Assembly (NCBI RefSeq): GCF_011516925.1
Contig: NZ_WOTG01000002.1
Span: forward strand, 496,001-560,000
Source of the DNA: Acetobacter fabarum
Lineage (GTDB): Bacteria; Pseudomonadota; Alphaproteobacteria; Acetobacterales; Acetobacteraceae
DNA: 64,000 bases
Direction of reading: 5' to 3'
Below, piece by piece: positions 40,321-50,921 of this stretch. How positions within the stretch are numbered: the stretch's first letter is position 1; every line of letters begins with the position of its first letter. The translations under genes were made by a program, and so were the position numbers. The notes under the pieces are model-generated. The model had not been told where the DNA came from. It saw nothing but the letters and a program-made list of their open reading frames with translations, and made no database searches.

Positions 40321-40972
40321 TATTTCAGTAAATCCAAGGCAGGCCCGGCTGGAAGGACAGTTGTCCTCTCTGGCATTTACGTTCCTTGCCTCCCAGCCCC
40401 ATGTGTCTTACGCGGCGGTAGAGAAGGGCGAACTGGTGGTGCACACAACGCGTGAGCATCTGGTGCCGTTCCTTACCCTTTTGCGTGATGACCCGCGTTA
40501 CAGGTTCGAACAGTTGATGGACCTGTGCGGTGTGGATTTTCCTGCGCGTGCCCAGCGGTTCGAGGTGGTCTATAACCTGCTGTCGGTTACCTATAACCGC
40601 CGGATCAGGGTTGTGGTCTGCACGGATGAATACGCGGCAGTGCCATCGGTGCATCATCTCTGGCCATGTGCGACATGGTGGGAGCGTGAGTGCTATGACC
40701 TGTTTGGCGTGCTGTTCTCCGGCCAGCCCGACCTGCGCCGTATTCTGACCGATAACGGGTTTGAGGGGCATCCGCTTCGCAAGGACTTCCCACTGACCGG
40801 GTATGAAGAGGTCCGTTATGACGCGGAGCGCAGGCAGGTTGTTAAAGAGCCTGTTTCGTTAACGCAGGATTTCCGTGATTTCGATTTTGTTTCTCCGTGG
40901 GAAGGTATGCTGACCTTACCGGGAGATGAAAAAGCGCACGAAGTCCGGCAGGGTATGAAGAGGTCCTCCTGA
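40313..40972 (+). CDS. nuoC: NADH-quinone oxidoreductase subunit C
   Basis: 30-kDa-type peripheral subunit lining the quinone arm. 219 residues from GTG 40313, which lies inside the nuoB stop region. The motif [26 protein letters not shown], followed by [18 protein letters not shown], is the Complex1_30K signature. The start is chosen by homology and context, since the open frame extends far into nuoB. The TGATG junction overlaps nuoD by one base. Confidence 0.96.
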   Translation: MADISVNPRQARLEGQLSSLAFTFLASQPHVSYAAVEKGELVVHTTREHLVPFLTLLRDDPRYRFEQLMDLCGVDFPARAQRFEVVYNLLSVTYNRRIRVVVCTDEYAAVPSVHHLWPCATWWERECYDLFGVLFSGQPDLRRILTDNGFEGHPLRKDFPLTGYEEVRYDAERRQVVKEPVSLTQDFRDFDFVSPWEGMLTLPGDEKAHEVRQGMKRSS

Positions 40973-42255
40973 TGACAAAACAGGATAACACCGAATCTCT
41001 CACGTTTGCGCAGACGATCCTGCGCGAAGATATTCCTCAAAGCCTTTTGCCAGATGAAAAAGCTTTGGAAATTGAGAAGAAGGTTGTCGAAATTGACTCC
41101 CATGCTCTCAATTTTGGCCCCCAGCATCCGTCTGCACATGGTGTGTTGCGTCTGGTGCTGGAAATGGAAGGGGAGCTTGTTGCCCGCGCCGTGCCGCATA
41201 TCGGCCTTTTGCACCGTGGCACGGAAAAGCTGATTGAATACAAGACGTATCAAAAAGCCCTGCCGTATTTTGACCGTCTGGATTACGTCTCCCCCATGTG
41301 CGAGGAGCAGGCGTTTGCTCTGGCCACGGAAAAACTGCTGGGTATTGATATTCCAGAACGCGCCAAGTGGCTGCGCGTCATGTTTGCGGAAATTACCCGT
41401 ATTTTAAACCATATTCTCAATCTGACTGCTATGGGTCTGGACTGCGGTGCGGTAACCCCGGCTTTGTGGGGATATGAAGAGCGCGAGAAACTTCTGGAGT
41501 TTTACGAAGCCGCGTCCGGCGCGCGCTTCCATGCCAATTACTTCCGTCCCGGTGGTGTTGCGCGGGATATTTCGGCAAGTCTGGAAGACCGGATTGGGGT
41601 GTGGGCCAAGGAATTTCCCGCCTGGATTGATGAGCTGGAAGGCCTGCTGACCGAAAACCGGATATGGAAACAGCGCACGGTTGGTATTGGCGTTTTTACA
41701 ACCGAGCAGGCTCTGGCCTGGGGGTTTAGTGGTCCGTGCCTGCGTGCATCTGGCGTGCCGTGGGACCTCAGGCGCAACCAGCCTTATGATAACTACCATA
41801 AGGTGGATTTTAATGTGCCCGTGACCCGGCAGGGTGATTCGTACGACCGCTATCTGGTGCGCGTTGCCGAGATGCGTGAAAGCGTCAAAATTATCGAGCA
41901 ATGCCTGAGCCAGATGCAGCCGGGTGACATTAAAATACAGGACCCCAAGTTCAGCCCGCCCCCCAGAGCGGACATGAAGCGCTCCATGGAGGCCCTGATC
42001 CATCACTTCAAGCTGTTCAGCGAAGGCTACCATGTGCCTGCAGGCTCCACCTACACGGCGGTGGAAAGCCCCAAAGGGGAGTTTGGGGTCTATCTGGTGG
42101 CTGATGGCAGCAACCGGCCGTATCGGTGCAAAATCCGGCCAACGGGTTTTGCGCATCTGCAGGCCATAGATGAACTCTCACGCCGCGGTATGCTGGCTGA
42201 CATGGTGGCCATTATCGGGTCGCTTGATCTTGTGTTTGGGGAAGTTGATCGATGA
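40972..42255 (+). CDS. nuoD: NADH-quinone oxidoreductase subunit D
   Basis: 49-kDa-type subunit forming the quinone pocket with NuoB. 427 residues. Conserved segments [33 protein letters not shown], and the C-terminal [20 protein letters not shown] are present, including the quinone-binding HPSAHG motif. The N-terminal 40 residues before [13 protein letters not shown] are slightly longer than usual. The start shares one base with the nuoC stop; the end overlaps nuoE by four bases. Confidence 0.98.
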   Translation: MTKQDNTESLTFAQTILREDIPQSLLPDEKALEIEKKVVEIDSHALNFGPQHPSAHGVLRLVLEMEGELVARAVPHIGLLHRGTEKLIEYKTYQKALPYFDRLDYVSPMCEEQAFALATEKLLGIDIPERAKWLRVMFAEITRILNHILNLTAMGLDCGAVTPALWGYEEREKLLEFYEAASGARFHANYFRPGGVARDISASLEDRIGVWAKEFPAWIDELEGLLTENRIWKQRTVGIGVFTTEQALAWGFSGPCLRASGVPWDLRRNQPYDNYHKVDFNVPVTRQGDSYDRYLVRVAEMRESVKIIEQCLSQMQPGDIKIQDPKFSPPPRADMKRSMEALIHHFKLFSEGYHVPAGSTYTAVESPKGEFGVYLVADGSNRPYRCKIRPTGFAHLQAIDELSRRGMLADMVAIIGSLDLVFGEVDR

Positions 42256-42887
42256 GCACAGCCTGGACACCGGCAGAACAGCCGGACAGCTTTGTATTCG
42301 ATTCTGCATCGGAGGCGGAAATTGCTGGTGTTCTCAGCAAGTATCCGGAGGAGCGCAAGGCAAGCGCTGTTATGCCCCTGCTCTATATTGCGCAGCGGCA
42401 GATGGGGCGGGTAACCGGGAGCGCCTGGGTGCCCGTGGTGGCCATGGATGTTATTGCCCAGCGTCTGGGTATGGCGGCCATGCGGGTTTACGAAGTGGCG
42501 TCTTTTTACACCATGTTCAACACGCGTCCCATCGGGCGTTACCATTTACAGGTCTGCACCACCACACCGTGCTGGCTGCGTGGTTCTGATGATGTGGTGG
42601 AAGCCTGCCAGAAAGCGACAGGCATCCAGCATTTTGGAGAAACCAGTGCAGATGGCCTGTTTACCATGACAGAAGTGGAATGCCTTGGTGCCTGCGCCAA
42701 CGCGCCAATTCTGCAGGTTGATGATGATTTTTATGAAGATATGAACGCCGAACGCACGGCGCAGGTCATAGCCGAGTTGCGGGCAGGGCGCAGGCCCACG
42801 CCCGGCCCCATGATCGACCGTAATGTTTCGGCCCCCGAGGGTGGTCGCAAAACGTTGCTATCATCCTCCACGGCGGATCAGGAATAG
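42252..42887 (+). CDS. nuoE: NADH-quinone oxidoreductase subunit E
   Basis: 24-kDa-type subunit with [2Fe-2S] cluster N1a. 211 residues. The four cysteine ligands are visible as [10 protein letters not shown] near residues 101-110 and [11 protein letters not shown] near 141-151. A 35-residue C-terminal tail follows [11 protein letters not shown]. The ATG overlaps the nuoD stop (ATGA). Confidence 0.97.
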   Translation: MSTAWTPAEQPDSFVFDSASEAEIAGVLSKYPEERKASAVMPLLYIAQRQMGRVTGSAWVPVVAMDVIAQRLGMAAMRVYEVASFYTMFNTRPIGRYHLQVCTTTPCWLRGSDDVVEACQKATGIQHFGETSADGLFTMTEVECLGACANAPILQVDDDFYEDMNAERTAQVIAELRAGRRPTPGPMIDRNVSAPEGGRKTLLSSSTADQE

Positions 42888-42898
42888 GAGAGACGGCC

Positions 42899-44227
42899 AT
42901 GCTGGCTGACAAGGACCGGATCTTCACCAATCTTTACGGGCAGAATGACTGGCGGCTGGAGGCAGCCCGCAAGCGGGGTGACTGGGCTAACACGGCAGAT
43001 ATTCTTGCCAAGGGCCGGGACGTCATTATTGCGGAAATGAAGGCCTCTGGCCTGCGTGGCCGCGGTGGGGCGGGTTTTCCTACCGGGTTAAAATGGTCTT
43101 TCATGCCCAAGCAGTCCGACGGGCGGCCGCATTATCTGGTTATCAATGGAGATGAATCCGAACCCGGCACCTGCAAGGACCGGGAGGTTATGCGCCATGA
43201 GCCGCATAAGCTGATAGAAAGTGCTCTGATCGCATCTTTTGCGATGGGGGCGCATGCGTCCTACATTTACATCCGTGGGGAGTTCTGCCGCGAGGCCGAG
43301 CGTCTGCAGGCTGCTATTGATGAAGCCTATGCCGCAGGGCTGCTTGGCAAAAATGCAGCAGGCAGCGGCTGGGATTTTGATTTCCGTATCCACAGAGGGG
43401 CAGGTGCCTATATCTGTGGTGAAGAAACCGCCTTGCTGGAAAGTCTGGAAGGTAAAAAAGGCCAGCCCCGCATGAAGCCGCCATTCCCCGCAGGGGTAGG
43501 ACTTTATGGTTGCCCGACCACAGTCAATAATGTGGAAAGTATTGCGGTTACGTCCACCATCATGCGGCGTGGGGCAGCCTGGTTTGCCGGGCTTGGACGC
43601 CCGAATAACGCGGGTTCCAAGCTCATGGCTATTTCCGGCCACGTCAATACACCTTGCGTGTTTGAGGAAGAGCTGGGTGTGCCGCTCAAGGACATCATAG
43701 AAAAGCACGGCGGTGGTGTGCGTGGAGGGTGGGATAACCTTCTGGCGGTTATTCCCGGTGGCTGTTCTGTGCCGCTGCTGCCCAAATCGGTCTGTGAAAC
43801 CGTTCTGATGGATTACGACAGCCTGCGTGCCGAGCGTTCCGGCCTTGGTACGGCCTGCATGATTGTTATGGACAAATCGACCGATATTATAAAAGCCATT
43901 GCAAGGTTCTCAAAGTTTTTCAAACACGAGAGTTGTGGTCAGTGCACCCCCTGCCGCGAAGGCACGGGCTGGATGATGCGCATGATGGACCGGATGGTGC
44001 AGGGGCGTGCGGATATTGAAGAAATTGATCTGCTTGAACAGGTCACGCGGCAGGTTGAAGGGCATACGATCTGTGCGCTCGGTGATGCCGCAGCATGGCC
44101 CATACAGGGGCTGATCCGGCATTTTCGTCCGGAAATGGAGGAACGGATCCGCCAGTACAAAGCCGCATATGGCAGTACCGGGCTGGTGCAGGTTCCCGCC
44201 GGTGGCGTTCCGGCAGCAGTGGAGTAA
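42899..44227 (+). CDS. nuoF: NADH-quinone oxidoreductase subunit F (NADH-binding)
   Basis: 51-kDa-type subunit that binds NADH, FMN and cluster N3. 442 residues: [16 protein letters not shown] (NADH/FMN glycine loop), [33 protein letters not shown] and the [4Fe-4S] motif [11 protein letters not shown] with a later Cys in [19 protein letters not shown] lies upstream of the ATG. Five bases separate it from nuoG. Confidence 0.98.
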   Translation: MLADKDRIFTNLYGQNDWRLEAARKRGDWANTADILAKGRDVIIAEMKASGLRGRGGAGFPTGLKWSFMPKQSDGRPHYLVINGDESEPGTCKDREVMRHEPHKLIESALIASFAMGAHASYIYIRGEFCREAERLQAAIDEAYAAGLLGKNAAGSGWDFDFRIHRGAGAYICGEETALLESLEGKKGQPRMKPPFPAGVGLYGCPTTVNNVESIAVTSTIMRRGAAWFAGLGRPNNAGSKLMAISGHVNTPCVFEEELGVPLKDIIEKHGGGVRGGWDNLLAVIPGGCSVPLLPKSVCETVLMDYDSLRAERSGLGTACMIVMDKSTDIIKAIARFSKFFKHESCGQCTPCREGTGWMMRMMDRMVQGRADIEEIDLLEQVTRQVEGHTICALGDAAAWPIQGLIRHFRPEMEERIRQYKAAYGSTGLVQVPAGGVPAAVE

Positions 44228-44232
44228 CGGCA

Positions 44233-46314
44233 ATGGTCAGGGTAATTGTTGATGGTACGCCAGTAGATGTACCTCCCGGTTCCAGCGCGTTGCAGGCCTG
44301 TGAGGCCGCAGGCAAGGAAATCCCGCGGTTCTGCTACCACGAGCGCCTGTCTGTTGCGGGTAACTGCCGTATGTGTCTGGTGGAAGTGGCGCGAGCGCCC
44401 AAACCCGTTGCTTCTTGCGGGTTCCCCGTTGCGGATGGCATGCAGATTTTTACGGACACCGAAGTGGTGCGCCGTGCCCGCCGGGCCGTTATGGAATTTC
44501 TGCTGATCAACCACCCGCTTGACTGCCCGATCTGTGATCAGGGTGGGGAGTGTGATCTACAGGATCAGGCTTACGGTTATGGCTCTGGTGTTTCGCGCTA
44601 CAAGGAAGACAAGCGCGCCGTAACGGACAAGGATCTGGGGCCGCTGGTTAAAACGGTTATGACCCGTTGCATCCAGTGCACGCGGTGTGTGCGCTTTAGC
44701 ACCGAAGTGGCCGGTACCCCCGAACTAGGTCTGGTCTCACGCGGGGAAAATGCCGAAATCACCACATATGTGGAAAAAGCCCTGACCTCCGAACTCTCGG
44801 GTAACCTGATTGATGTCTGCCCGGTTGGGGCGCTCACAGCCAAGCCTTCGGCTTTTCATGCCCGCTCATGGGAATACAAGAAGACTGACAGTATTGATGT
44901 CATGGATGCGCTGGGCACCAATATTCAGGTGCAGGCCCGTGGCGGAGAAGTCATGCGGATTGTCCCGCGTGTGAATGATGATGTGAACGAAGAATGGCTG
45001 TCTGATAAAGGTCGTTTTTCCATCGATGGTCTCAAGCGTAAACGGCTGGACAGGCCTTGGGTGCGGGTTCATGGAAAAATTTCTTCTGTTTCATGGAAAG
45101 ATGCACTCATAGCCCTTGCGCGCCGGTTTGATGGCGTGCCGGGTGACAGGATTGGCGCCATAGCTGGTGATCTGTGTGATGCGGAAAGCCTGTGTGCCAT
45201 AAAGGACCTTTTGCAGAGCCTTGGCTCTTCCAATCTGGATTGCAGGCAGGATGGTGCCTGGTACGATACCAGCGCGCGTGCGGGCTACCTGTTTAACAGT
45301 GACATCAGTGGGATAGATCAGGCCGATGCATTGTTGCTTGTCGGCACCATGCCCCGGCATGAAGCCCCGGTGCTGAATGCGCGTATTCGCAAACGCTTTG
45401 TAGATGCTGGCCGGGGTGGTTTTCCCATTGGCATGATCGGCACGCCCTCGGCGGACATGACATATGACGTGACCGTTCTGGGGAATGGGCCGGATGTGCT
45501 GGCGGATATTCTAAGCGGGAAGAATGCGTTTGCCGAAGTTCTGCAAAACGCCAAAAACCCCATGATTATTGTCGGCCACTCTGCCCTGACCCGGCGTGAT
45601 GCCCCCGCAATCTATGCCGCCTGCCGCGAACTGGCTCATGCCTGTGGTGCTGTAACGCCTGAATGGCAGGGGCTGAACATTCTGCACACGGCGGCGTCCC
45701 GCGTTGGGGCGCTGGATCTTGGGTTCCTGCCCGGCCCGCATGGGTGCGATGCGGCCAGCATGCTCCGTGGTGGGGTAGAAATTTTGTGGCTGTTGGGTGC
45801 GGATGATGTGCAGCTTGATCGCATCCCGCCGGAAACATTTGTCGTGTATCTGGGCCACCATGGGGACGCCGCCGCACAACGGGCGGATATTATACTCCCC
45901 GGCGCAGCCTATACCGAAAAACCGGGCACATATGTGAACACGGCAGGGCGGGTGCAACGTGCTTTCCGCGCCGTGTTCGCTCCGGGGGAAGCGCGGGAAG
46001 ACTGGCGGATTATTCGGGCTTTTTCCGAAGTGCTGGGCCACACCCTGCCTTACGACACGCTGGAACAGTTGCGGGCGCATATGGCGCAGGTCAACCCGGT
46101 TTTTGCCATGAACGGTGGCAGTGTGCAGCGTCTGGCGGGCACAACGGGCGGACAGGCCGCGCCAGCCAGCGGGCAGGCGGGTGAACTTATGCCAGCTCCG
46201 TTCCGCCCTGTTATTCAGGATTATTACCAGACCAACGTCATAAGCCGCGCCAGCCAGACCATGGCTGAATGTTCAAAGGTTTATGGCGTGGCGCCTGCGG
46301 TTGCAGCGGAGTAA
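44233..46314 (+). CDS. nuoG: NADH-quinone oxidoreductase subunit G
   Basis: 75-kDa-type Fe-S subunit, 693 residues. The N-terminal [2Fe-2S] domain has [19 protein letters not shown], and the [15 protein letters not shown] and [10 protein letters not shown] segments bind further clusters. The molybdopterin-oxidoreductase-like body follows from about residue 220. ATG 44233 is selected for homology ([16 protein letters not shown]); the open frame begins inside nuoF. Five bases separate the stop from nuoH. Confidence 0.97.
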   Translation: MVRVIVDGTPVDVPPGSSALQACEAAGKEIPRFCYHERLSVAGNCRMCLVEVARAPKPVASCGFPVADGMQIFTDTEVVRRARRAVMEFLLINHPLDCPICDQGGECDLQDQAYGYGSGVSRYKEDKRAVTDKDLGPLVKTVMTRCIQCTRCVRFSTEVAGTPELGLVSRGENAEITTYVEKALTSELSGNLIDVCPVGALTAKPSAFHARSWEYKKTDSIDVMDALGTNIQVQARGGEVMRIVPRVNDDVNEEWLSDKGRFSIDGLKRKRLDRPWVRVHGKISSVSWKDALIALARRFDGVPGDRIGAIAGDLCDAESLCAIKDLLQSLGSSNLDCRQDGAWYDTSARAGYLFNSDISGIDQADALLLVGTMPRHEAPVLNARIRKRFVDAGRGGFPIGMIGTPSADMTYDVTVLGNGPDVLADILSGKNAFAEVLQNAKNPMIIVGHSALTRRDAPAIYAACRELAHACGAVTPEWQGLNILHTAASRVGALDLGFLPGPHGCDAASMLRGGVEILWLLGADDVQLDRIPPETFVVYLGHHGDAAAQRADIILPGAAYTEKPGTYVNTAGRVQRAFRAVFAPGEAREDWRIIRAFSEVLGHTLPYDTLEQLRAHMAQVNPVFAMNGGSVQRLAGTTGGQAAPASGQAGELMPAPFRPVIQDYYQTNVISRASQTMAECSKVYGVAPAVAAE

Positions 46315-46319
46315 GGGCA

Positions 46320-47351
46320 ATGGCACATTTTTTCTACCAAACCCTTGTGGGCCAGATCCTGCTGATGCTGCTGGAAACACTGGCGGTACTGGTGCCGTTG
46401 CTGATTGGTGTTGCCTACCTTACGCTGATGGAGCGCAAGGTTATGGCCGCCATGCAGCGCCGCCGGGGGCCAAACGTGAACGGTGCCTTTGGTCTGTTGC
46501 AGGCCTTTGCCGATGCGATCAAGATGATTGTGAAGGAAACGGTTATTCCCGCAGGGGCCAACCGTGTGCTGTTCCTGTTTGCACCTTTCCTGACCTTTTC
46601 GCTCGCCATGGCTGCCTGGGCGGTTATTCCGACAGGGAACGGGCTGGCGGTTGCCAACATCAATGTGGGTATCCTTTACCTGCTCGCCATGTCCTCCCTT
46701 GGGGTTTACGGCATGCTTATTGCGGGGTGGGCCTCCAATTCGCGCTATGCGTTTCTGGGGGGCTTACGCTCTGCCGCGCAGATGGTTTCTTACGAGGTGT
46801 CCATCGGGCTGGTGATTGTGTCTGTCCTGCTGGCGGTGGGGAGCCTGAACCTGAACGATATTGTGCTGGCGCAACGGCATATCTGGTTCTGCGTGCCCAT
46901 GTTCCCCATGTTTATCGTGTTCTTTATTTCTGCTCTGGCGGAAACCAACCGAGCCCCGTTCGACCTGCCCGAAGGGGAGAGTGAACTGGTTGCGGGCTTT
47001 TTTGTGGAATATTCGTCGCTCGCCTTTGGCCTGTTCTTTCTGGGCGAATACGCGAACATGATCCTCATGTCTTCCATGGTCAGTATTCTGTTCCTTGGTG
47101 GCTGGCTGCCGCCTCTGGGCATTGCACCGCTGACATGGGTACCCGGTCCGCTCTGGCTGATTTTTAAAATCCTGTTCTGCCTGTTTGTCTTTATCTGGGT
47201 ACGCGCCACGTTCCCGCGCTATCGCTACGACCAGCTTATGCGGCTGGGGTGGAAGGTGTTCCTGCCTTTCTCGCTGCTGTGGATGATCGGCACGGCCGGG
47301 TTCCTTATGGCAACAGGCCTGCTGCCTCACATGGGAGGGGTAAATTCATGA
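46320..47351 (+). CDS. nuoH: NADH-quinone oxidoreductase subunit H
   Basis: Membrane subunit (ND1) that joins the quinone arm to the proton pumps. 343 residues with eight predicted helices. Signature stretches are [20 protein letters not shown] and [21 protein letters not shown], the latter with the acidic loop near the quinone site. The start follows the nuoG stop by five bases and the stop overlaps nuoI (ATGA). Confidence 0.98.
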   Translation: MAHFFYQTLVGQILLMLLETLAVLVPLLIGVAYLTLMERKVMAAMQRRRGPNVNGAFGLLQAFADAIKMIVKETVIPAGANRVLFLFAPFLTFSLAMAAWAVIPTGNGLAVANINVGILYLLAMSSLGVYGMLIAGWASNSRYAFLGGLRSAAQMVSYEVSIGLVIVSVLLAVGSLNLNDIVLAQRHIWFCVPMFPMFIVFFISALAETNRAPFDLPEGESELVAGFFVEYSSLAFGLFFLGEYANMILMSSMVSILFLGGWLPPLGIAPLTWVPGPLWLIFKILFCLFVFIWVRATFPRYRYDQLMRLGWKVFLPFSLLWMIGTAGFLMATGLLPHMGGVNS

Positions 47352-47836
47352 GCGCTCTTGGCACCACATTGCGGTCTTTTCTGCTCAAGGAACTGGCCGC
47401 GGGCATGGTCTCCACCTTCCGTATGATGTTCCAGCCCAAAGTCACGCTGAACTACCCGTACGAAAAAGGGCCTCTGTCCCACCGTTTCCGGGGGGAGCAT
47501 GCCTTGCGGCGCTACCCCAATGGGGAGGAGCGCTGCATTGCCTGCAAACTGTGCGAAGCCACATGCCCGGCAGAGGCCATTACCATTGAAGCCGAACAGC
47601 GTGACGATGGCTCCCGCCGGACCACGCGCTACGACATTGACATGACAAAATGCATCTACTGCGGCCTGTGCGAAGAAGCCTGCCCGGTGGATGCGATTGT
47701 TGAAGGCCCGAACTATGAGTTCGCCACGGAAACCCGTGAAGAGCTGATGTACGACAAGGGCAAGCTGTTAGCGAATGGGGACCGCTGGGAATCCCTGCTC
47801 GCACGGAGGCTGGAACTCGATGCACCGTATCGTTGA
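47348..47836 (+). CDS. nuoI: NADH-quinone oxidoreductase subunit I
   Basis: 23-kDa-type ferredoxin subunit with clusters N6a and N6b. 162 residues; two [4Fe-4S] motifs [12 protein letters not shown] and [12 protein letters not shown]. The preceding [20 protein letters not shown] is typical. ATG 47348 overlaps the nuoH stop. Confidence 0.98.
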   Translation: MSALGTTLRSFLLKELAAGMVSTFRMMFQPKVTLNYPYEKGPLSHRFRGEHALRRYPNGEERCIACKLCEATCPAEAITIEAEQRDDGSRRTTRYDIDMTKCIYCGLCEEACPVDAIVEGPNYEFATETREELMYDKGKLLANGDRWESLLARRLELDAPYR

Positions 47837-47872
47837 GCAGATGCAGACCACGCCAGGGCAGGAGGTTGGCCA

Positions 47873-48586
47873 ATGATGGCACAGCTCGTTTTTTACGTTT
47901 TTGCGGCGGTATTGCTGCTTTCGGCCTCCATGGTCATCAGCGCACGCAACCCGGTTCATGCGGTTTTGTTCCTGATCCTCGGCTTTTTTAACGCGGCGGG
48001 GCTGTTTCTGGTCGCTGGTGCCGAGTTTCTGGCCATGCTGCTGGTCATTGTTTACGTGGGGGCGGTGGCGGTTCTCTTCCTGTTTGTGGTGATGATGCTG
48101 GACATAGATTTCAGCCGCCTACGTGAAGGGTTCCAGCGTTATGCCCCTCTGGGGCTGTGCATTGGGGGTGTGCTGCTGGCCGAACTGGTCATGGCCTTCA
48201 GTAACTGGCGCATGGCCCCTGCGGGTGTGGTCGCACCTTTGGCCGTGCAGCCGGGGCTAACCAATACTGCGGCCTTGGGCACGGTTATTTACACGCATTA
48301 TGTGCTGCTGTTTCAGGCCTGCGGGCTGGTTCTGCTGGTCGCCATGATTGGCGCCATTGTGCTGACCCTGCGTGAGACGGCTACAGGCCGCCGCCAGAAT
48401 ATTGGCCGCCAGCATGCACGCACACGTGAAGAAACGCTGGAGCTTGTTAATCTGCCACTTGGCGAAAACGTGTTTGAGCAGGGAGGTTTCCTGCGGCCCA
48501 AAGGCTCCTATTACGAAATTGCGGTTCCCGGCTCCTATGGCGCGGGTGAGCCGGAAAAGACGGAAACTGAGGAGAAAGGCGCATGA
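47873..48586 (+). CDS. nuoJ: NADH-quinone oxidoreductase subunit J
   Basis: Membrane subunit ND6, five predicted helices in residues about 1-170, with the conserved [27 protein letters not shown] third-helix region. Residues about 172-237 form a soluble, charged C-terminal tail that ends in ETEEKGA. At 237 residues it is on the long side for NuoJ. Start at 47873 (MMAQ) or the next ATG at 47876. The stop overlaps nuoK (ATGA). Confidence 0.95.
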   Translation: MMAQLVFYVFAAVLLLSASMVISARNPVHAVLFLILGFFNAAGLFLVAGAEFLAMLLVIVYVGAVAVLFLFVVMMLDIDFSRLREGFQRYAPLGLCIGGVLLAELVMAFSNWRMAPAGVVAPLAVQPGLTNTAALGTVIYTHYVLLFQACGLVLLVAMIGAIVLTLRETATGRRQNIGRQHARTREETLELVNLPLGENVFEQGGFLRPKGSYYEIAVPGSYGAGEPEKTETEEKGA

Positions 48587-48906
48587 ATACGGCAATCGCG
48601 TCTGTAGGGCTGGGGCCTTACCTGTTTGTCAGTGCGGCCCTTCTGGTTCTGGGGGTGTTCGGGATTTTTCTGAACCGCAAGAACATTATTGTTCTGCTCA
48701 TGTCCATGGAACTGATCCTGCTTTCCGCAAACCTCAATCTGGTTGCGTTTTCCTCGGCTCATGGGGACCTGTCGGGGCAGGTCATGGTGCTGTTCGTGCT
48801 GACCATTGCTGCGGCCGAAGCCGCCATTGGTCTGGCTATTGTTACGGTTTACTTCCGTAACCGCGGCTCCATCCAGGTCGAAGACGTGACGATGATGAAG
48901 GGATGA
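48583..48906 (+). CDS. nuoK: NADH-quinone oxidoreductase subunit K
   Basis: Small membrane subunit ND4L, 107 residues, three helices. Conserved glutamates are in [19 protein letters not shown] (second helix) and [15 protein letters not shown] (third helix). Coupled to nuoJ and nuoL by four-base overlaps on each side. Confidence 0.97.
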   Translation: MNTAIASVGLGPYLFVSAALLVLGVFGIFLNRKNIIVLLMSMELILLSANLNLVAFSSAHGDLSGQVMVLFVLTIAAAEAAIGLAIVTVYFRNRGSIQVEDVTMMKG

Positions 48907-50855
48907 GCAGCGTTATGCAAACAGAACTCACTCTGTTTTCCGTTGCCGTGCTAACGCCTCTGGCGGGGGCGGTTGTGGCGGGCCTTGGTGGCCGCTTTAT
49001 GGGGGATACTCTCGCCAAGGTTGTAACCATTGCCTGTATGGCGGTTGCTGCCCTGTGTAGTGTGGGTGCGCTGTGTGCGGCATGGCTTGGGGGTTTCCCC
49101 CACGCTGCTGTTCCGCTGGCGCAGTGGGTGCATGCCGGGGGCTTTGATGCAACATGGACCTTACGGTTTGACACACTCTCCGTGACCATGACCGCCATGG
49201 TGCTTGTGGTGTCGCTGCTCGTGCATTGCTACAGCATTGGCTACATGAGCCATGAGAGCATGCCGACCTACCGGTTTTTCTCCTACCTTTCGCTCTTCAC
49301 CTTTGCCATGCTCATGCTGGTCTCTTCCAATGACCTGATCCAGCTTTTCTTTGGCTGGGAAGGTGTAGGCTTGGCCAGTTACCTGCTGATTGGCTACTGG
49401 TATGACCGCCCGGCCGCTACGGCTGCGGCTATCAAAGCCTTTGTGGTCAACCGTGTGGCGGATCTGTTTTTTATTGTTGGCATTGGCCTGATTTACGTTC
49501 TGTTCCACTCGGTGCAGTACGATACCATTTTTGCTGCCGTGCCTGCGGTGCTCAACACCCCTTACACGCTCTGTGGTGTTTCCTTCCGTATGCTGGAAGT
49601 CATCTGCTTCCTGCTGTTTGTCGGGGCTATGGGCAAGTCGGCCCAGTTGTTCCTGCACACATGGTTGCCCGACGCCATGGAAGGCCCCACACCTGTTTCC
49701 GCCCTTATTCATGCGGCTACCATGGTTACGGCGGGTGTGTTCCTTATGGCGCGTATGTCGCCATTGCTTGAGTTTGCGCCGGGTACACGCACCTTTGTTA
49801 TTCTGATCGGGGCAACAACCTGCTTTTTTGCCGCAACCGTTGGCATGGTGCAGCCTGACATTAAGCGGACTATTGCCTATTCTACCTGCTCGCAGCTTGG
49901 CTACATGTTTGCAGCCGTTGGGGTGGGGGCGTATCAGGCGGCGGTATTCCACCTGACCACACATGCGTTTTTTAAAGCACTGCTGTTCCTTGCCGCTGGT
50001 TCGGTCATTCATGCCATGCATGATGAGCAGAACATGTTCCGTATGGGCGGCCTGTGGAAAAAACTGCCCGTGACCTACGTGGTCATGTGGCTGGGCAGTC
50101 TGGCGCTGGCCGGGGTTTATCCGTTTGCCGGGTATTGGTCCAAGGATGCCATTCTCAACGCGCTCTGGGCGTCCGATGCCTCTTACAGCCATTACGCATG
50201 GGCCATGGGTAGCATTACTGCGTTCCTGACCGCGTTTTATAGCTGGCGGCTCCTGTTTCTGGTCTTTCATGGCAAACCGCATGATGAGCATGCCCGTGAT
50301 CATGCGCATGAAAGTCCGGCGGTTATGAGCGTGCCGCTGCTGGTGCTGTCCATTGGTGCGGTTGTGGCCGGTGTGACGCTGGCACCGTTCTATATTGGCG
50401 CGCATCAGAGTGCGTTCTGGAACGGGGCGATTGTGAACGCGCCTGCCAACCACATTATGGAGGCGTTCGAGCACGTGCCTGCGCTTATTGCGCTGCTCCC
50501 CAGCCTTGCAGGGCTTGCGGGTATTGCGCTGGCGTTTGTGCTGTATGTGAGCGCACCGCATGTGCCGGCCACACTGGCCCGGAGCTTTGGGCCGATTTAC
50601 CGGTTCCTGCTCAACAAATGGTATTTTGACGAACTGTACGACAGGATTTTCGTGCGCCCATATGCCGCACTGGCCCGTGTGCTGTGGAAAGGTGCGGATG
50701 AAGGGGTCGTGGAAGGTCTGCCGCTTGATATCGTGCGTGCCACACGGGATGGCGCGTTGCAGGCGGCCCGGCTCCAGAGCGGTTCCATCGCCATTTATGC
50801 CTTTACCATGCTGGCAGGACTTGTGGTGCTGCTGACAGTTGCGCTGTGCGGGTGA
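48903..50855 (+). CDS. nuoL: NADH-quinone oxidoreductase subunit L
   Basis: Distal proton-pumping subunit ND5, 650 residues, antiporter-like fold. It contains [18 protein letters not shown], the pump-channel region [29 protein letters not shown] and the C-terminal lateral-helix region with [17 protein letters not shown]. Length and C-terminus are normal, so it is not a fusion that absorbed NuoM. Its ATG overlaps the nuoK stop. The next full gene is nuoN, not nuoM. Confidence 0.98.
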   Translation: MSSVMQTELTLFSVAVLTPLAGAVVAGLGGRFMGDTLAKVVTIACMAVAALCSVGALCAAWLGGFPHAAVPLAQWVHAGGFDATWTLRFDTLSVTMTAMVLVVSLLVHCYSIGYMSHESMPTYRFFSYLSLFTFAMLMLVSSNDLIQLFFGWEGVGLASYLLIGYWYDRPAATAAAIKAFVVNRVADLFFIVGIGLIYVLFHSVQYDTIFAAVPAVLNTPYTLCGVSFRMLEVICFLLFVGAMGKSAQLFLHTWLPDAMEGPTPVSALIHAATMVTAGVFLMARMSPLLEFAPGTRTFVILIGATTCFFAATVGMVQPDIKRTIAYSTCSQLGYMFAAVGVGAYQAAVFHLTTHAFFKALLFLAAGSVIHAMHDEQNMFRMGGLWKKLPVTYVVMWLGSLALAGVYPFAGYWSKDAILNALWASDASYSHYAWAMGSITAFLTAFYSWRLLFLVFHGKPHDEHARDHAHESPAVMSVPLLVLSIGAVVAGVTLAPFYIGAHQSAFWNGAIVNAPANHIMEAFEHVPALIALLPSLAGLAGIALAFVLYVSAPHVPATLARSFGPIYRFLLNKWYFDELYDRIFVRPYAALARVLWKGADEGVVEGLPLDIVRATRDGALQAARLQSGSIAIYAFTMLAGLVVLLTVALCG

Positions 50856-50861
50856 TTTAGC

Positions 50862-50921
50862 ATGACCAACGCCATTCCGACCCAATCCTCTTCCTATCCT
50901 CTGCGGAGTGCGCAGCGATGA
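50862..50921 (+). pseudogene. nuoM: 19-codon remnant at the nuoM position
   Basis: Starts with ATG six bases after the nuoL stop and reads MTNAIPTQSSSYPLRSAQR before a TGA that overlaps the nuoN ATG (ATGA at 50918-50921). This is the junction architecture expected of nuoM, which normally encodes a roughly 500-residue pump subunit between nuoL and nuoN. Nothing else of nuoM remains in the window. The simplest reading is an in-frame deletion that kept the first and last codons, preserving translational coupling to nuoN. A chance mini-ORF or an assembly collapse cannot be excluded. Confidence 0.6.

Noticed and set aside
48903-50855. Possibility that nuoL is a fused nuoL-nuoM
   Set aside because: At 650 residues with one antiporter domain and the normal NuoL C-terminus it is a single subunit.
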